Below are positions 37,701 through 49,099 of a stretch of 64,000 nt of DNA, one piece after another. The position numbers were made by a program, and so were the translations under genes. The notes below the pieces were generated by a model, which worked only from the letters and a program-made list of their open reading frames with translations, was not told the origin of the DNA and did not search any database. The DNA is from Xiphophorus maculatus. Its lineage: Eukaryota; Chordata; Actinopteri; Cyprinodontiformes; Poeciliidae. Position 1 is the first letter of the stretch. Each line of letters begins with the position of its first letter. The DNA lies in assembly GCF_002775205.1 (NCBI RefSeq), contig NC_036454.1:9630882-9694881 (forward strand), written 5' to 3'.

Positions 37701-40700
37701 TTACGTTTTGCAGATCTGTTATGGACAAAACATCTTATTCTGATGATGGTAAACTTTACTCATCTTTAAAATTATTTTAAAATTAGCTAATTGTTGTTTT
37801 TATGATTACCTTCCCCTTCATGGTGGAGCTCTCTGCTGGCTGGGAGGATTCTTTGGAGGAAGGGATATTGTAGGTCCAGTGAATATACTCTTCATCAGTA
37901 TGTGTGAGGTTGAAGGCTGAAAGCCTACTCATTGAAAACACCTTAATCTAAAGACAATAAAATTCCAAGATTAGTTCCTACAGAAAGCAAATGGACAGAG
38001 CTAAACATCGGTTTCAGATTGTATTTATTTCCCAGAAGAAATGTAAAAAAAAAAACACACCCCCTGGTTCAGATAAGTCGGCAAGAGAGGCTCTTTACGC
38101 TTCTGTAAGTAGAAGATAACCATGAGGGCAAACACATATGGAGGCAACCCTCCTTCCTCAGGACGGTCGATTTCACAGAGCTACATAAAAGCAGAAAATC
38201 AAGGTAAGTTTTATCAACATAAAAATCTGCATGCTCTATCAGCTTTTCAAACAGCCTGGTTAATCTGAGATAAACAGGAGACATACCTGTGCCCAGTGTC
38301 TGAGGCCCAAGACCAGAGGGAGGAGAAGATGTTCCATGTTGGCAAGAGTAGACAAGTAGGACGTGGTCTGGAAAGCATTTTCATTCCCAGCGCTCACTTT
38401 GCAGGTTAGGCCACTGTTGAGATAAATTATATTTTTCATTCATGAAAACTTTACAACTTTTATACCCTCAGATACATAAAATATATTGTAAACTTTTCTA
38501 TTCCCAGTTGGCTCTTTGTTTTTTTGTTGAATCCATCTAGCATCTGTTTTTTCGACATTTACAGAATACTGAAAAGGTTTTACACATATTAAGAGAAACA
38601 CAGCTTGTGATGCATAATTAAAATTTATATAAACATCAGTTATTTCATCAACAAAGTCAAGAAAGAAGCCAATGACTATTTTAAAAGTTCAGTAGAATGT
38701 GATAAAGACTACAATCTTTGTCAAGAGGAGATGGTGTGATTGTCTTCCAGCTCAGGGTCTTTTAACAAAGAAGTTGTGTCATCAAGCTGAAGAGTTTTAT
38801 TATGCCACTGTAGATGTAAACTCACTGAAGTCCTCTTTATAAAGAGCAGAGGTCAGTACAGGAAAAATCTATCTGTATTCAACAATCGGATGCAGAAGTC
38901 TAGAAGTAGATGCCTCAAATACAAATACAACAAGGTTAGAATGCTTAGAAGCATTACTTTCATCTGTTTTGATGTTTATGTAAAGTTTTTCAATTGTTGC
39001 TATATTCAACTGTAGATGTGCCTGTAAAACTGAAACCCAACATCAGTTTCACTGTGAGACAACCTTAAAAAAATAGGTCTGAAGGAACTGAAAGACAGAC
39101 TGGCGTTCCAGTCTGTCTTCCAGTCTGGCCACAATGCCAACGTCCTTGTTGGCATTGTGGCCAACAAGGACTGCAACGCTACTAGATGCAGGAATTCAGC
39201 TTTGCACTCCATAACAGTGACATTTATAAAAGAGTGGAAAAAATACAACAAAAAAGAAAAGAAAAGAAAAAAATCTAATGTAAAACAGATATCTTGTAAA
39301 AAAGAAAAATGAAAGGAAACCCTTTAAAGATTGGGAGAGCTTTAAAGCTTTTAAGATCATTCTAAAAGATCTTGACATAGTTTGGCTCTTAAAGCTAAGT
39401 GAGATGAAAAAAAGGTGTTTCAACTACATTGCACATTAAGAAAATAGGGCACCTGCCAAATATAAAGAAGACTTCAACAAGGTATCAATACGGGCTCCTG
39501 TCTTGCTTGCTTAATTAAACCAAGCAATATTCCTAATTTTAAAATATATTTTTATCCACTGACTCTAATCCTTGGTACTAACCTCTTTCTTTCTTTACAG
39601 ATGACCACAGGCACCCTGGTATGAAAGTCTGCTTCCACATTGAGAAAAAAAGCTGAAAAGAATTAAATAAATAAATAAAATAAATAAAACGGAAGACATA
39701 AAATCATTTAATGCACATTAGCAGCATGACAGTTTTTATTGTTATGGTGAGATTTCTTCTTTAAAGGATGGTTTGAAGAATAAGGTGACTTACGACTCGC
39801 AGAGAGGGCCTCCTTAACCACCAACAAGACAGCTGGCTGATGCATCTGTGAATAAATTCCAATTCAAGACCTTAACACATCAATAAGAAATGAGATGAAC
39901 GTGGGAAAATCTACAACCCAAAATAAGAATGAATTTTAATATGGCAATATTAAAAAACGATTTACAAGACTAATGTGAAGATTATTACATGTGTCACACA
40001 TAGTGATAAAACATGCATTTAAACTGTCAAACTCACAAACTGTTACTTACGTGAGGTGGGTACTTAATGTCAATGTTGACATCAGAGTCTTTAAATCCAA
40101 ACTTTGTGCAAGATGAGCCATAAAGCCTGAGCCGTATTTCTGCAAGACGAGAAGATTAAAAAAGACTCCAATAGAATTGTCACAAATTAGTCAATAGATT
40201 CAAATAGTGTGACCCGACAGACTGACATACAGCTCAGTAGGTAAAAAAATATATTACAAAAAAAATCACCTGGCAGGCTGGACAGTAGAAAGTCTTGCAT
40301 GACGGAAACAACACTCTCTCTCTTCAAAACATCCTGGTCATTCATCCCATGCTCCTGGACAACTGCCTTTAGAGCTGCAGTCACTGCACTGATGTGCTCT
40401 GGACCAGGAGGCAGGATCTCAGTTAGCATCAACTGCTCCTGTTTCTCCTGTGAACACAAATAAAAACATACGCAGCGGTTTTCCAAAGGATTCAAACTCC
40501 TTCAACTTTATCACATTTTGTCGAATTACAACCCCAAACATCATTAAAATTTTAAAATAATTCAAAATAATTTCTTACCCGAGCCCTCTTCTTGTGCCGT
40601 TTGTCTCTGATGTGTTTGAAGGCATGAGGTATAGATTCAAGGGGAATATCACACAAAGCGCAGGTGTAAAGTGCACCAGGATTGCCATGGGAATTCTAAA

Positions 40701-42615
40701 AACAAAAACAAAAGTCACTAGTACAATATTCTTGAAGTGAATGGATAAATAGTTGAAATACTGTGTACTTGACAGCCGGCACCTTCCTTAGTGGGTATAT
40801 CTCATCTCTCTTTAGTCTTTTCTCTGTTTGGCGTGTGTTCTGGAGGTCTTGAACTGATACTCTGGCTTCCTCCATTTCAAGGCCCTTACACTCTTCACCC
40901 AAGGCTTTCTTCTTGTTTCTGTTTCTCCGTCTTCTTCCTTCAGAATAAGAAATTAAAGTCACTAGTTAATGATGTGCAGACATATCATAAATGGTATGCA
41001 GCAAATTCCAACAAAGTTGGGATGTAAAACATAAATAAAAACAGAATATGAAGATTTGCCAATTCTTTTCAATCTGTATTCAACTGATTTTACTACAAAG
41101 ATAAGCTTTATAATGTTCAAACACATAAGAGACATTCACTTTTGAATTTAGATGCCAGCAACACATTCCAAAACAGTTGCGACAGGGGTAAATTTACCAC
41201 TGTGTTACATCACTTTAGCTTTTAAAGCTGAAGTGTAAACACTCGGTGTTCGGGAACTGAGGACACTAATTGTTGAAGCTTTGTACGTTTAATTTTTTTT
41301 CAAAATGTTTTTGCTTGATGTACTGTTGCTGCTCAACAGTCTGTGGTCTTCGTCGTTATATTTTGCACTTCATAATGTGCCACACATTTTCCATGGAAGG
41401 CAGGTATGTACTGCAGGCAGGCTAGTCTATACCTGCACTCTTTTACTACAAAGTTGCGCTGTTGTAGAACTTGCAGCATGTGCCTTAGCATTGTATTGCT
41501 GGAATAAGCAGGGGTGTCTCTGAAAAAGAAATTTCTTGAATGAAAACATATGTTGCTCCACAACCTGTATGTACCTTTCAGGATTTATATTCACAGATTA
41601 TAATGCAGTGCCGTCTGAGGGATCAAGCATCACAGGCATTCAATGTTGATTTTCAGCCTAGCCGCTTACTTTCTCTGAATCTTTTCATTAAATTGCAGAT
41701 TGTGGATGATGGAATCCCTCTATTCCTTGCAACTGTACATTGAGAAGTGATGTTTCTAAAACTGTTGGGACTATTTGCTTATGCAGATGTTCAGAAAATG
41801 GTGAACCTCACCTCATTCTTGCTTTTGCAACTGAGCCTTTATAGGGTTTGCTCGAGTTTGAGTATTCCTTAACTTTTCAAATCTTCTGTTGCTTCTGTTC
41901 TGACTTTTTTGGAACATGTTGCAGGGATCAAATTCCAAATGAGTTAATATTTTCAAAACAACAATAAAGTTTTCCGCTTGAACATTAAATAAATGTTCCT
42001 AAAACATTATGGTGTTTTAGGAACATCTTGTGTTTGCAGGGCATTAAATTGAATATAGGTAAAAAGATTTGTAAATCACTGTATTCTGTTTTTATTATGC
42101 TTTACCAAACATCACAACTTCATTGGAACAAGGTGATTATCACAGTTGAACACATTTTAGTTTTAATTTGTATTCTTCTTTTGTCATGCAACAATTTTCC
42201 AAAAGATCTCACCAGGTTTATAAGCGATGTCATCTGTGTCCTCTCTCATTCCGTACTCATTTGAACTTTCTCCCAGGTTTCTCCTCCTCCAGTCGTGCTG
42301 CTGCGAATGTCCTCTCCAAATTTCTTCTTGACTGAAATCGTTCACTGAACACCATCGGAGGTCGTCTCTCTGAGAGGGACTCTGACCACCTTTGAATCCA
42401 CCAGGCGAGTAGCCCAGGGGTCCCAGGCCTCCCTTCTTGGGACTTGCATTGTAGGGACCACCCTGGCTCTTCTTGCCGTGCTGACCTCCCTCCGATCGTG
42501 AGTTATGTCCACGAATCTGGTCCTGCATTTTCCAATTTTCTCCCTTGCCTGATGCTGTAGCTCCCTTCTCCCTGCTTTTTTGTTTAGACCTATAGGGTTT
42601 GCTCGAGTTTTCCAT
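31724..42615 (-). CDS. tut7: Terminal uridylyltransferase 7 (25 coding exons, 1245 aa)
   Basis: Cytoplasmic enzyme that adds uridines to deadenylated mRNAs and to pre-let-7 (with LIN28), steering decay or processing. Coding exons (5'>3') are 42213-42615, 40783-40937, 40579-40695, 40270-40447, 40051-40139, 39794-39845, 39583-39652, 38287-38413, 38061-38180, 37810-37947, 37362-37539, 36046-36704, 35816-35966, 35100-35186, 34407-34507, 34198-34255, 33605-33708, 33438-33527, 33240-33353, 33077-33154, 32572-32749, 32456-32503, 32247-32338, 32053-32168 and 31724-31958; together 3738 nt with all phases consistent. Domains: C2H2 finger (C198, C201, H214, H220); N-terminal nucleotidyltransferase copy with GSS at 292-294 and DSDVNID at 302-308 (the copy known to be inactive); an acidic low-complexity linker in the 36046 exon; CCHC knuckle at 768-781; the active transferase with GSS at 849-851, Asp861, Asp863 and Asp922; PAP-associated domain; CCHC knuckles at 1150-1163 and 1211-1224. 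The C-terminus is shorter than in mammals. AATAAA-type signals follow the stop at about 31703-31716. Confidence 0.95.
33969..34162. mobile_element. hAT-type MITE in a tut7 intron
   Basis: A 194-bp element starting CAGGGGTCCTCAAATCCAGG and ending in a decayed complement (GGCCTGGATTGGAGGATCTC then TG). Flanking 8-bp repeats CTCTATTC (33961-33968) and CTCTAGTC (34163-34170) differ at one base, consistent with an older insertion of the same general class as the one at 12637. Confidence 0.85.
39126..39171. repeat. Two overlapping, mutually exclusive hairpins
   Basis: Stem 1 is TGGCCACAATGCCAAC at 39126-39141 with its exact complement at 39148-39163 (6-nt loop). Stem 2 uses GTCCTTGTTGGC starting at 39142 and its complement ending at 39171, so it shares sequence with stem 1. 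Lies in the tut7 intron between the 39583 and 38287 exons. Confidence 0.85.
41006..42128. mobile_element. DNA transposon relic, about 1.1 kb, in tut7 intron 2
   Basis: Long inverted ends: the left end from 41006 (TTCCAACAAAGTTGGGATG, then GTAAAACATAAATAAAAACA) matches the complement of the right end finishing at 42128 (CATCACAACTTCATTGGAA, preceded by a similar CTGTTTTTATT stretch). This end sequence belongs to a DNA element I know to be very widespread in teleost genomes. I cannot name the family with certainty. No intact transposase frame is present; the longest open frames inside are under 80 codons. Confidence 0.75.
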
Positions 42616-43673
42616 GATTCACTTTTGCTATAACTGCAGGATGACATGTAATTGTAATTTAGAATTGTTTTTTTGAATTGTCCAAGGTGTAAAAAATGTA
42701 AGAATAAACAACAGCGTTTAAATAAAAGCTATACAATACAATTCTGGAACTCTTTTCAAATAAAACAGTGCAAAAAAACACAAGAGAACAAAAATAACAC
42801 AGACAATTCAAACGACCCACATGAATTGTGTAGAAGTCCAGCAGTAGCTATGGAAATTTGTAATTATTTTTGTTTTTAGCAATTTTAGTCATTTTGAGAC
42901 ACTGTTTTGCAACAGTATTTCTGTGATTAAAAAAAGACTAAATATAACCTGTCTAGACCCTCTAACTTTGACACATAACTTTTTTTATGAAAATCGTTTC
43001 TGAGGAAAACAAATTATTTGAAAAGAAACAAACAGCATTAATAGTTCTTTAACCAGAAACCATTCGACTGAAACTAAATATCCGCTTAAATTCGGTGTTT
43101 GTACTCTTATCAGCTTGTTTTCTGACTTTTAACCACTAACTTTTATTGTTAGATATTGACAAGAGTAGAAATTTTATTCGACGGGAAGAATGTCTGAAAC
43201 AAAATTAATCTAAACATAAAACTATGAGTAAAACATATAACCAACAAACATTAAGGTTGCTATTTTCGGATAGACTTCTATTGGGCAACACGGCTCAATG
43301 TACGTGGCTAACCGTGAGTCATTTACCAATGACTGTAAGGTTTTTTAGCTTAAGTTAGCAGCGTCTGCAGCATGAAATCCCGCTACCACTTCCACGAGTT
43401 AAACCACACCAATTACGAACGTAACCAACAAATAACATAAATGTTGGACAACTCTGAGAGCTCAGCGCCGCGTCGTAACACAGCTAATGTTAGCTGCTAA
43501 TGTTTAGCTTGCCACTTAGGATAGCTACACAGTTAGCCCAGATGCTAATGTTACGTTTTGTGTTGCGTTTTCTTTCGTCGGTAGCTGTGGACGATGAAGC
43601 CTTTTGTTAAGAAACAGATACAAGAGTACACATCGGTGTTAAAATACATTATATTCGTGGACATGATACGTAC

Positions 43674-43730
43674 TTGTCGGGTTGTTCATGTTGTCTTGCT
43701 GTTGAGTTTGAAAGATGACGTAAAGGACAA
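43674..43730 (-). other. tut7: tut7 non-coding first exon with an upstream ATG (upper end approximate)
   Basis: A donor (ACAA/GTACGT) at 43674 follows GACAACATGAACAACCCG on the minus strand; the next exon has its acceptor at 42633, with the main ATG at 42615-42613. If spliced so, the ATG at 43689 opens a 19-codon frame that runs out of frame across the main start and stops at about 42590. The upper boundary (transcription start) is not visible. Confidence 0.55.
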
Positions 43731-44634
43731 GGACAGGCTTTTTTTTTTTTTTTTTTTTAAATCATGAGCATTAAAGTGAAGTATCACACGGTTCCAAATA
43801 AAATGTGCATATAGTGAAAGATAAATAGCCCCGACTATATTATAAAATAAAATAAAATAAAAGACGAACGCTGCAATAAAATTGGGAAATAAATATGACC
43901 CATTTTGATAACATTGACAAAAATACAATAAAATAGGTAAATCATGACACAAAAAGAAGTGCAACAAAATAACCTACAGCACATGTAAGATCAATGACCC
44001 CGAAAAGACACAAGTTAAAACAGGTTTTCGTCAAAGAAAAAATATTTCTTGTAAGAGAAAAATAACTGACAAGAAATTCTTCTAAAAGTGAACTTGAATT
44101 ACATTACAATAAAGAAGGAAGTCACTAGAGAAACAGAGCAATGATAGTGCAAGTAAAATAAAACAGACTAAGGAAGTACTGAAGAAGGATATATTTTTGC
44201 AGGTAATTGAATGACTTTAATAATGAAATAAGACATTTCACAAAGTTAGAATAATTCTGATAAATAAAATATAACAGAAAAATTATGAAAGACAACAAAA
44301 AATTTAGTCGGAAATTTAGAACCAGCAATTAGTCGAGCCATTAATTAAAATAAATAAGAATAAAAATCTTAAAACCGGTAACTGTATTACATTTTACTTG
44401 GCCTTTACGCAGTTGTTCACTTCTCAAAAGTTGTTTATTTCACATTTTCAAATGAGTAACCAACAATTTTAGGTGACACTCCTGTTAAATATATACATTT
44501 ACACCTTATGAAATAAACTTTGTTTTTCATTTGTTTGTCCTGCAGTGTAAGTCTAAAAGGAACAGCTGCTTGAATTGCCACATTGTAAAGGTTTGTTCAT
44601 TAAAGCAAACATGGGATGGTGAGACTGAGCTCCG
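43731..44634. other. Divergent intergenic spacer between tut7 and ccno
   Basis: About 1 kb separates the head-to-head genes tut7 (minus) and ccno (plus). It has a long T run at about 43739-43758 and then very AT-rich DNA with no coding signal. The ccno-side regulatory sites begin at 44635. Confidence 0.6.
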
Positions 44635-44700
44635 GTTGCCTGAGCAACGGAAGAAAGCCGAGACCCAAGAGCGGGGACTTCCCCGGGAAAAGTGACGTCA
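44635..44700 (+). promoter_or_regulatory. ccno promoter: RFX X-box, kappaB-like site and CRE
   Basis: A full symmetrical X-box, GTTGCC-TG-AGCAAC, lies at 44635-44648, fitting the RFX consensus (two half sites, 2-nt spacer). GGGGACTTCC at 44673-44682 fits the NF-kappaB consensus, and TGACGTCA at 44693-44700 is a perfect CRE. All sit 85-150 bp before the ccno ATG, in the GC-rich stretch just upstream. RFX2/RFX3 are the known activators of motile-cilium genes; binding here is inferred. Confidence 0.75.
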
Positions 44701-44784
44701 CTAAGCGGCACCGCTCTCCATGGAGCATCGAGCACGGTGAAAAGTTTATACACAAAAGCCCTGAAGACTGACGCACAGGTAGAC

Positions 44785-47287
44785 ATGGTGTCATTTAGAA
44801 AGGACGATTCAGTTTGCGATACATTTTGTAAAAGAAGACTCACGCCGCCTCGGCAGACTGCTCGGCACAGAAAGCAGAGACTTGTGTCCAAACTGGGTGA
44901 CTCTGGATTCGAGGACGATCTGGTTTCCTCTCCCATTCCGCCCCGTTGTCGGATGAATGCATTCCAACTGGAGTCAGAAGAACCTGAGTCCGCTGATGGA
45001 CAGCTGTCCCACTGGTACCTTCAGTACGGAGACGTCGGTTTCAGGATCCAGAGGGAGAAAGAGTCGCAGTTTCATCCCTGCCAAAGCCTGGCACGTCAAC
45101 CACAAGTAGGCCAACAGAAATATTTACAGTAGATGACTGAGAATCAAAAATACATAACTGACTTATTCTGACTTGACTGAACACATGCAGTAATATGCAA
45201 ACTACAATTTGACATCATCTTTTAGTTTTTGTCAAGTCAATTTCTCGAGACGCTCACAGAATATGTACTGCTGCAAAAGCAGTAGCGTCTATGCTTCAAA
45301 GTCAACATGGATTTCCTATGTTTTGTCTTTAGATTTTAATTTCACTTTTGATACCCAAACAGAAATGTAAATGTTCCAAATAAAACTTATAGCTAAAACA
45401 TCTCATAAACACAGTGTTTCCCAGTTTTAAGGAATTGTAAAATCTTTGCCATTTTTCTAACTTGAAGTCAAGAGACTATTTTTTAAAGCTTTTGGATTAC
45501 AATGCTCCCCAATGAGAGCCATTATACACAAATGGAGACAACATGGAAGAGTGGTAACCTTTAGGCCTGGCACGATCACAAATTTTGCTGGACGATAAAT
45601 TGTTCCAGAAGATATTGCAATAAATGATAATATTGTTGTTTTGAGACAATTTTTAAGTAAAATTGTGGTAATGGCAAAATAATAATTCAAGAGCACAGTC
45701 TAAGAGATCAGTAAACTTTGGATTATAATGACCATTTAACACTGGAAGACATTTTAAATATCCAAAATAAATAAACAAAACAACAAATACAATTAACTTT
45801 GAAGTCTTTGTAAACAATATTGTCCTTCAAAATAAGGGCTAGTGAGACCAAAACACCAAACATAAGACTTTTATCATCCAGTTTTTGGAAAGAGAGAGAA
45901 AAGAAGAGATAAACGATAAATCATGTCAATGGAAATTATGGAGTTTGTTTTAATTTATCATGCAATTAATTGATTTATTGATTGTTGTGACAGGTCTAGT
46001 AATCTTCCATATCAGAAAGACTGCATAAAGCTACATCTGGGTAATTTGGTTGTGTGATGCTCTTGGGTGGACATGGTCCATTAGAATAATTTGTCAAAAT
46101 TATTCTGAAGGAATCAAAACTTCTGCTCTCTGCATAAAAGAGTGATCTGAAATTCCTGCTGAGCAATTACCCATTTGTATTTATTGCAAACTCTTAATGG
46201 CATTTAACGCTGATAAGAGTGGTACAATCAATTATTAGATTTAAAAGGCATTAATGCTTTGTAATCTACGGAATCAGATTGACTTAGATTATTTTTTCCC
46301 TGAAACATGTGAAAAATAAACAACAAGAAATCCATGAGGGGCAAATACTTTTTCATACAGTATGAGTTGGATCAGTTTTCTGATGATTCTTTACTCTGCT
46401 TGCAGCTGACTGCAGATGCACGCTGTAAGCTGGTGAGCTGGCTCATCCCCGTCCATAAACACTTCCGTCTGTCCTTCGAGTGCTGCTGCCTGACAGTGAA
46501 CATCATGGACAGGTTCCTGGCGTCCACTCCAGTGGCCACAGACTGCTTCCAGCTCTTGGGTGTCACTGCACTCCTATTAGCCAGTAAACAGGTCAGTCTT
46601 CAGTGAAATCTTTCAGAGGCAGATCCCTCTGACTCCATTCAAATATCCCCCATCTCTTTTTTGTCTCTATAGGTGGAGGTGCGCTCTCCATCGGTCAGCT
46701 ATCTCTTGTCTCTGTGCTGTGATGCTTTCACCAAGGAGCAGTTCTGCAACCTGGAGTGCCTCGTCCTGCTCCGCCTTAACTTTCGCCTCGCCTCGCCCAC
46801 CCTGGCCTTCTTCCTGGATTACTTCAGCAATCTCGTCAAGGCTGCCCAGTTTGTGATTGAGAACAACAGCAGTGACGGGTTTTCAGGAGTGAGTTCAGAG
46901 ATAGCAAAGATCAGAAAGTGCAGTGAGCTTGCACAAAAAGTATGTGAGTTGACTCTAGCAGACTATGCTTTCAATAAATACCCACCATCTCTGATTGCTT
47001 GCTGTGCCCTGAGACTTGCATGTGAATTACTGAGAGCCGAACACTGCTTTGCAGAGCAGGCAGTCGTAGAGTTGGTGGAAAACCCATGGGAATGTTTCAG
47101 AGGAGACCAATGTATGCAGCCGGTTTGTATCCAGTCATGTGAAAGCTCTACCTTTAGTCCTGGGCAGTGTTTGACAGTGGAGGCGACTCCAGATCAGGAC
47201 TGCAGTCTGGTGCAGGAATGCAAAGACAACCTAAAGATGTTGGTGTCACTGAATCAGGAGACTCTAAAAGTGATGCCATTAAAATAA
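44785..47287 (+). CDS. ccno: Cyclin O (3 exons, 373 aa)
   Basis: Atypical cyclin needed for mass centriole production in multiciliated cells. Exons 44785-45105, 46406-46591 and 46673-47287 join in phase (1122 nt). ATG 44785 gives [18 protein letters not shown]; the frame is also open upstream, but only via a non-ATG codon, and a short uORF (ATG at about 44719) lies in the leader. The N-terminus is basic and carries an acidic DSGFEDDL motif. The cyclin box spans roughly residues 75-210: [10 protein letters not shown], then [23 protein letters not shown] (the hallmark MDRFL) and [13 protein letters not shown] with the conserved K and E. The second cyclin fold continues in exon 3 ([17 protein letters not shown]). 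The neighbour mcidas is 1.8 kb downstream on the same strand, the vertebrate arrangement. AATAAA signals at 47283-47289 (overlapping the stop) and 47554-47559. Intron 1 holds a hAT MITE. Confidence 0.96.
45562..45998. mobile_element. hAT-type MITE in ccno intron 1
   Basis: A 437-bp non-coding element with imperfect inverted ends (TAGGCCTGGCAC at the left; GTGACAGGTCTA at the right) and 8-bp flanks GTAACCTT (45554-45561) and GTAATCTT (45999-46006) that differ at one base. The terminal TAGG and 8-bp duplication indicate the hAT superfamily. Confidence 0.82.
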
Positions 47288-49099
47288 AACATCAACTTAG
47301 AAGATTAAAAAAGCTGGTTTCTAATTTTTTCTTCTTAGTCTATTATGATGTGTTTGGGAAGCAATGCATGATGATGACTTGTTTTCGTAGATGTGAGCTG
47401 CATAAATCCCTCATGAACAGTCATATGTTTGCAACCACTAAAGGTTTACTTGGTATTATATTTTATTTATTTGTGTTTCTACTTACACATTTCTGTAATC
47501 TCTTTAATGAAGGATTTTGAACCAATGTATCCTATTTATTAATTGTTTTAAGTAATAAAGTGTATGAAAAAAATTGTTGGCTTTTACTTTGGTAGTGCGA
47601 TGCAGCAATCCAAAGCTCAGGTTGTGCAAACTGTCGACAGAATAACTGATGGTCATGTAATAAAGATGTCTATTTGTGCAAAATTGTTATAGAAATACTC
47701 CAAAATACGCATCTGAAATTGTAATGAAAGGTAGTTGCATAACGTACTGATTCAGAGTTGCTGAACATATAAGAGCTGCACATTTAAAAAATAAATAAAT
47801 GAAAACTCCTTCAATTTTATAATTTCTAGATAGCTCATAAATTCACCATCAAATACATTAAAGTTGATTGTAATATTTGAAAAAAGCTAATGGGGTTATT
47901 CATATATTTATCTTGCGCACTTTACATGAATAATCTCACACTTGTCACACATTCACATTTACTTCTGTTGAAGTTAAGAATAAGACATAACGTCTGCCAA
48001 TCGCTGCCATTTCCACTGGCCACTGCGCTGAAAGAAAGCAGAAAACCAAAACTATAGAAATGGATCCAATCACAGCAGGTCAATAACATGTCGGGAAAAC
48101 ACCACAGATCAATTAAAATGTGTCAATCTGATACAGAATTAAATCATTAATCTATTCAACACGGCCACACATCGCCTGAAAGCCAATGAACATGAGACAG
48201 GGGACCTTTCCATCTCATCTTAGAAACCACTTAAGATAGGGTCATGCAATAAATGGCTGGCTCAGCTGGAGTGACCAACACAGAAAATAAACACTTTTCT
48301 AAAAGTAGTGATTCCTGCGGCTATTGTTGCCTGAAGGTCAGCACTTCATCGTTTTTGTTAGCAGCAGTATTTAGAGACAAACTATGCCAACACAGCCCAG
48401 GCAATTTCGCGGTTTTATCTGCTAATCCATTACGCGTGGCAGCTCGGCCACACAGGTGCATTCAGCTCTATAAAGACCAGTTGACATCCCCCTGTTTGTT
48501 TACTAATTGAGGCATTTGTCACAAGTGTTTACTAAACTGTCTGCTCTTAGAGATTTTTTTTTCCTTTTCCACTTTTCTTTTAGAGGGCAGCGAGCTTTGT
48601 TGTGTATAAAAGATGTTTTACGCAAATGGATTGAAATTACGCATGAAAAAACAAGGCGGTATATAAGAATGTTTATAAAACAAATATGTGCGGACGTCAC
48701 ATATTCATCTTTTGTTCAGCCTATACGCAGTCTCTATAATATATATCGTCTCTTACAGTAAATATTCAGTATACTTGTGCATATGTAATTTGCATAATTA
48801 CAATGAGACCTGATTGCTTGGGGATGTTGGCCGCAGATTGAGGGAGCGCTGCGGTACGCACCTGCTGGCGCTGTGATGGCGCCGTTCTGCGCGGCACGGT
48901 TTCCCAGTTTTAAACAGAAAACCCCATACTGCACTAATTTCATCTCCGAGGACGCCGACACTCCCTAGAGACCGAACTTTGATATGATTGGGCCAGGAGA
49001 GGGAAACCGCGGCACACAGAGACACAAACCGGGAGAAAGTCGACTATATCAGCTACAAATCGAAATCATGTCCCTGTCAGTTTCTGATGGATCGAGCTG
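47288..49099. other. ccno 3' UTR and mcidas upstream region
   Basis: ccno 3' UTR to about 47575, then AT-rich spacer. From about 48150 the sequence becomes less repetitive, and 48820-49060 is GC-rich with CG dinucleotides (GGCGCCGTTCTGCGCGGCAC), the probable mcidas promoter and leader. No exon recognised. Confidence 0.5.

Noticed and set aside
40696-40782. Frame continuing past the tut7 exon at 40783 into the intron
   Set aside because: A consensus donor at 40782 and the following exon in phase show it is intronic read-through.
44692-44784. N-terminal extension of the cyclin O frame upstream of the ATG
   Set aside because: The frame is open but begins with GTG in the promoter over the CRE; the first ATG in frame is 44785 and gives a normal N-terminus.
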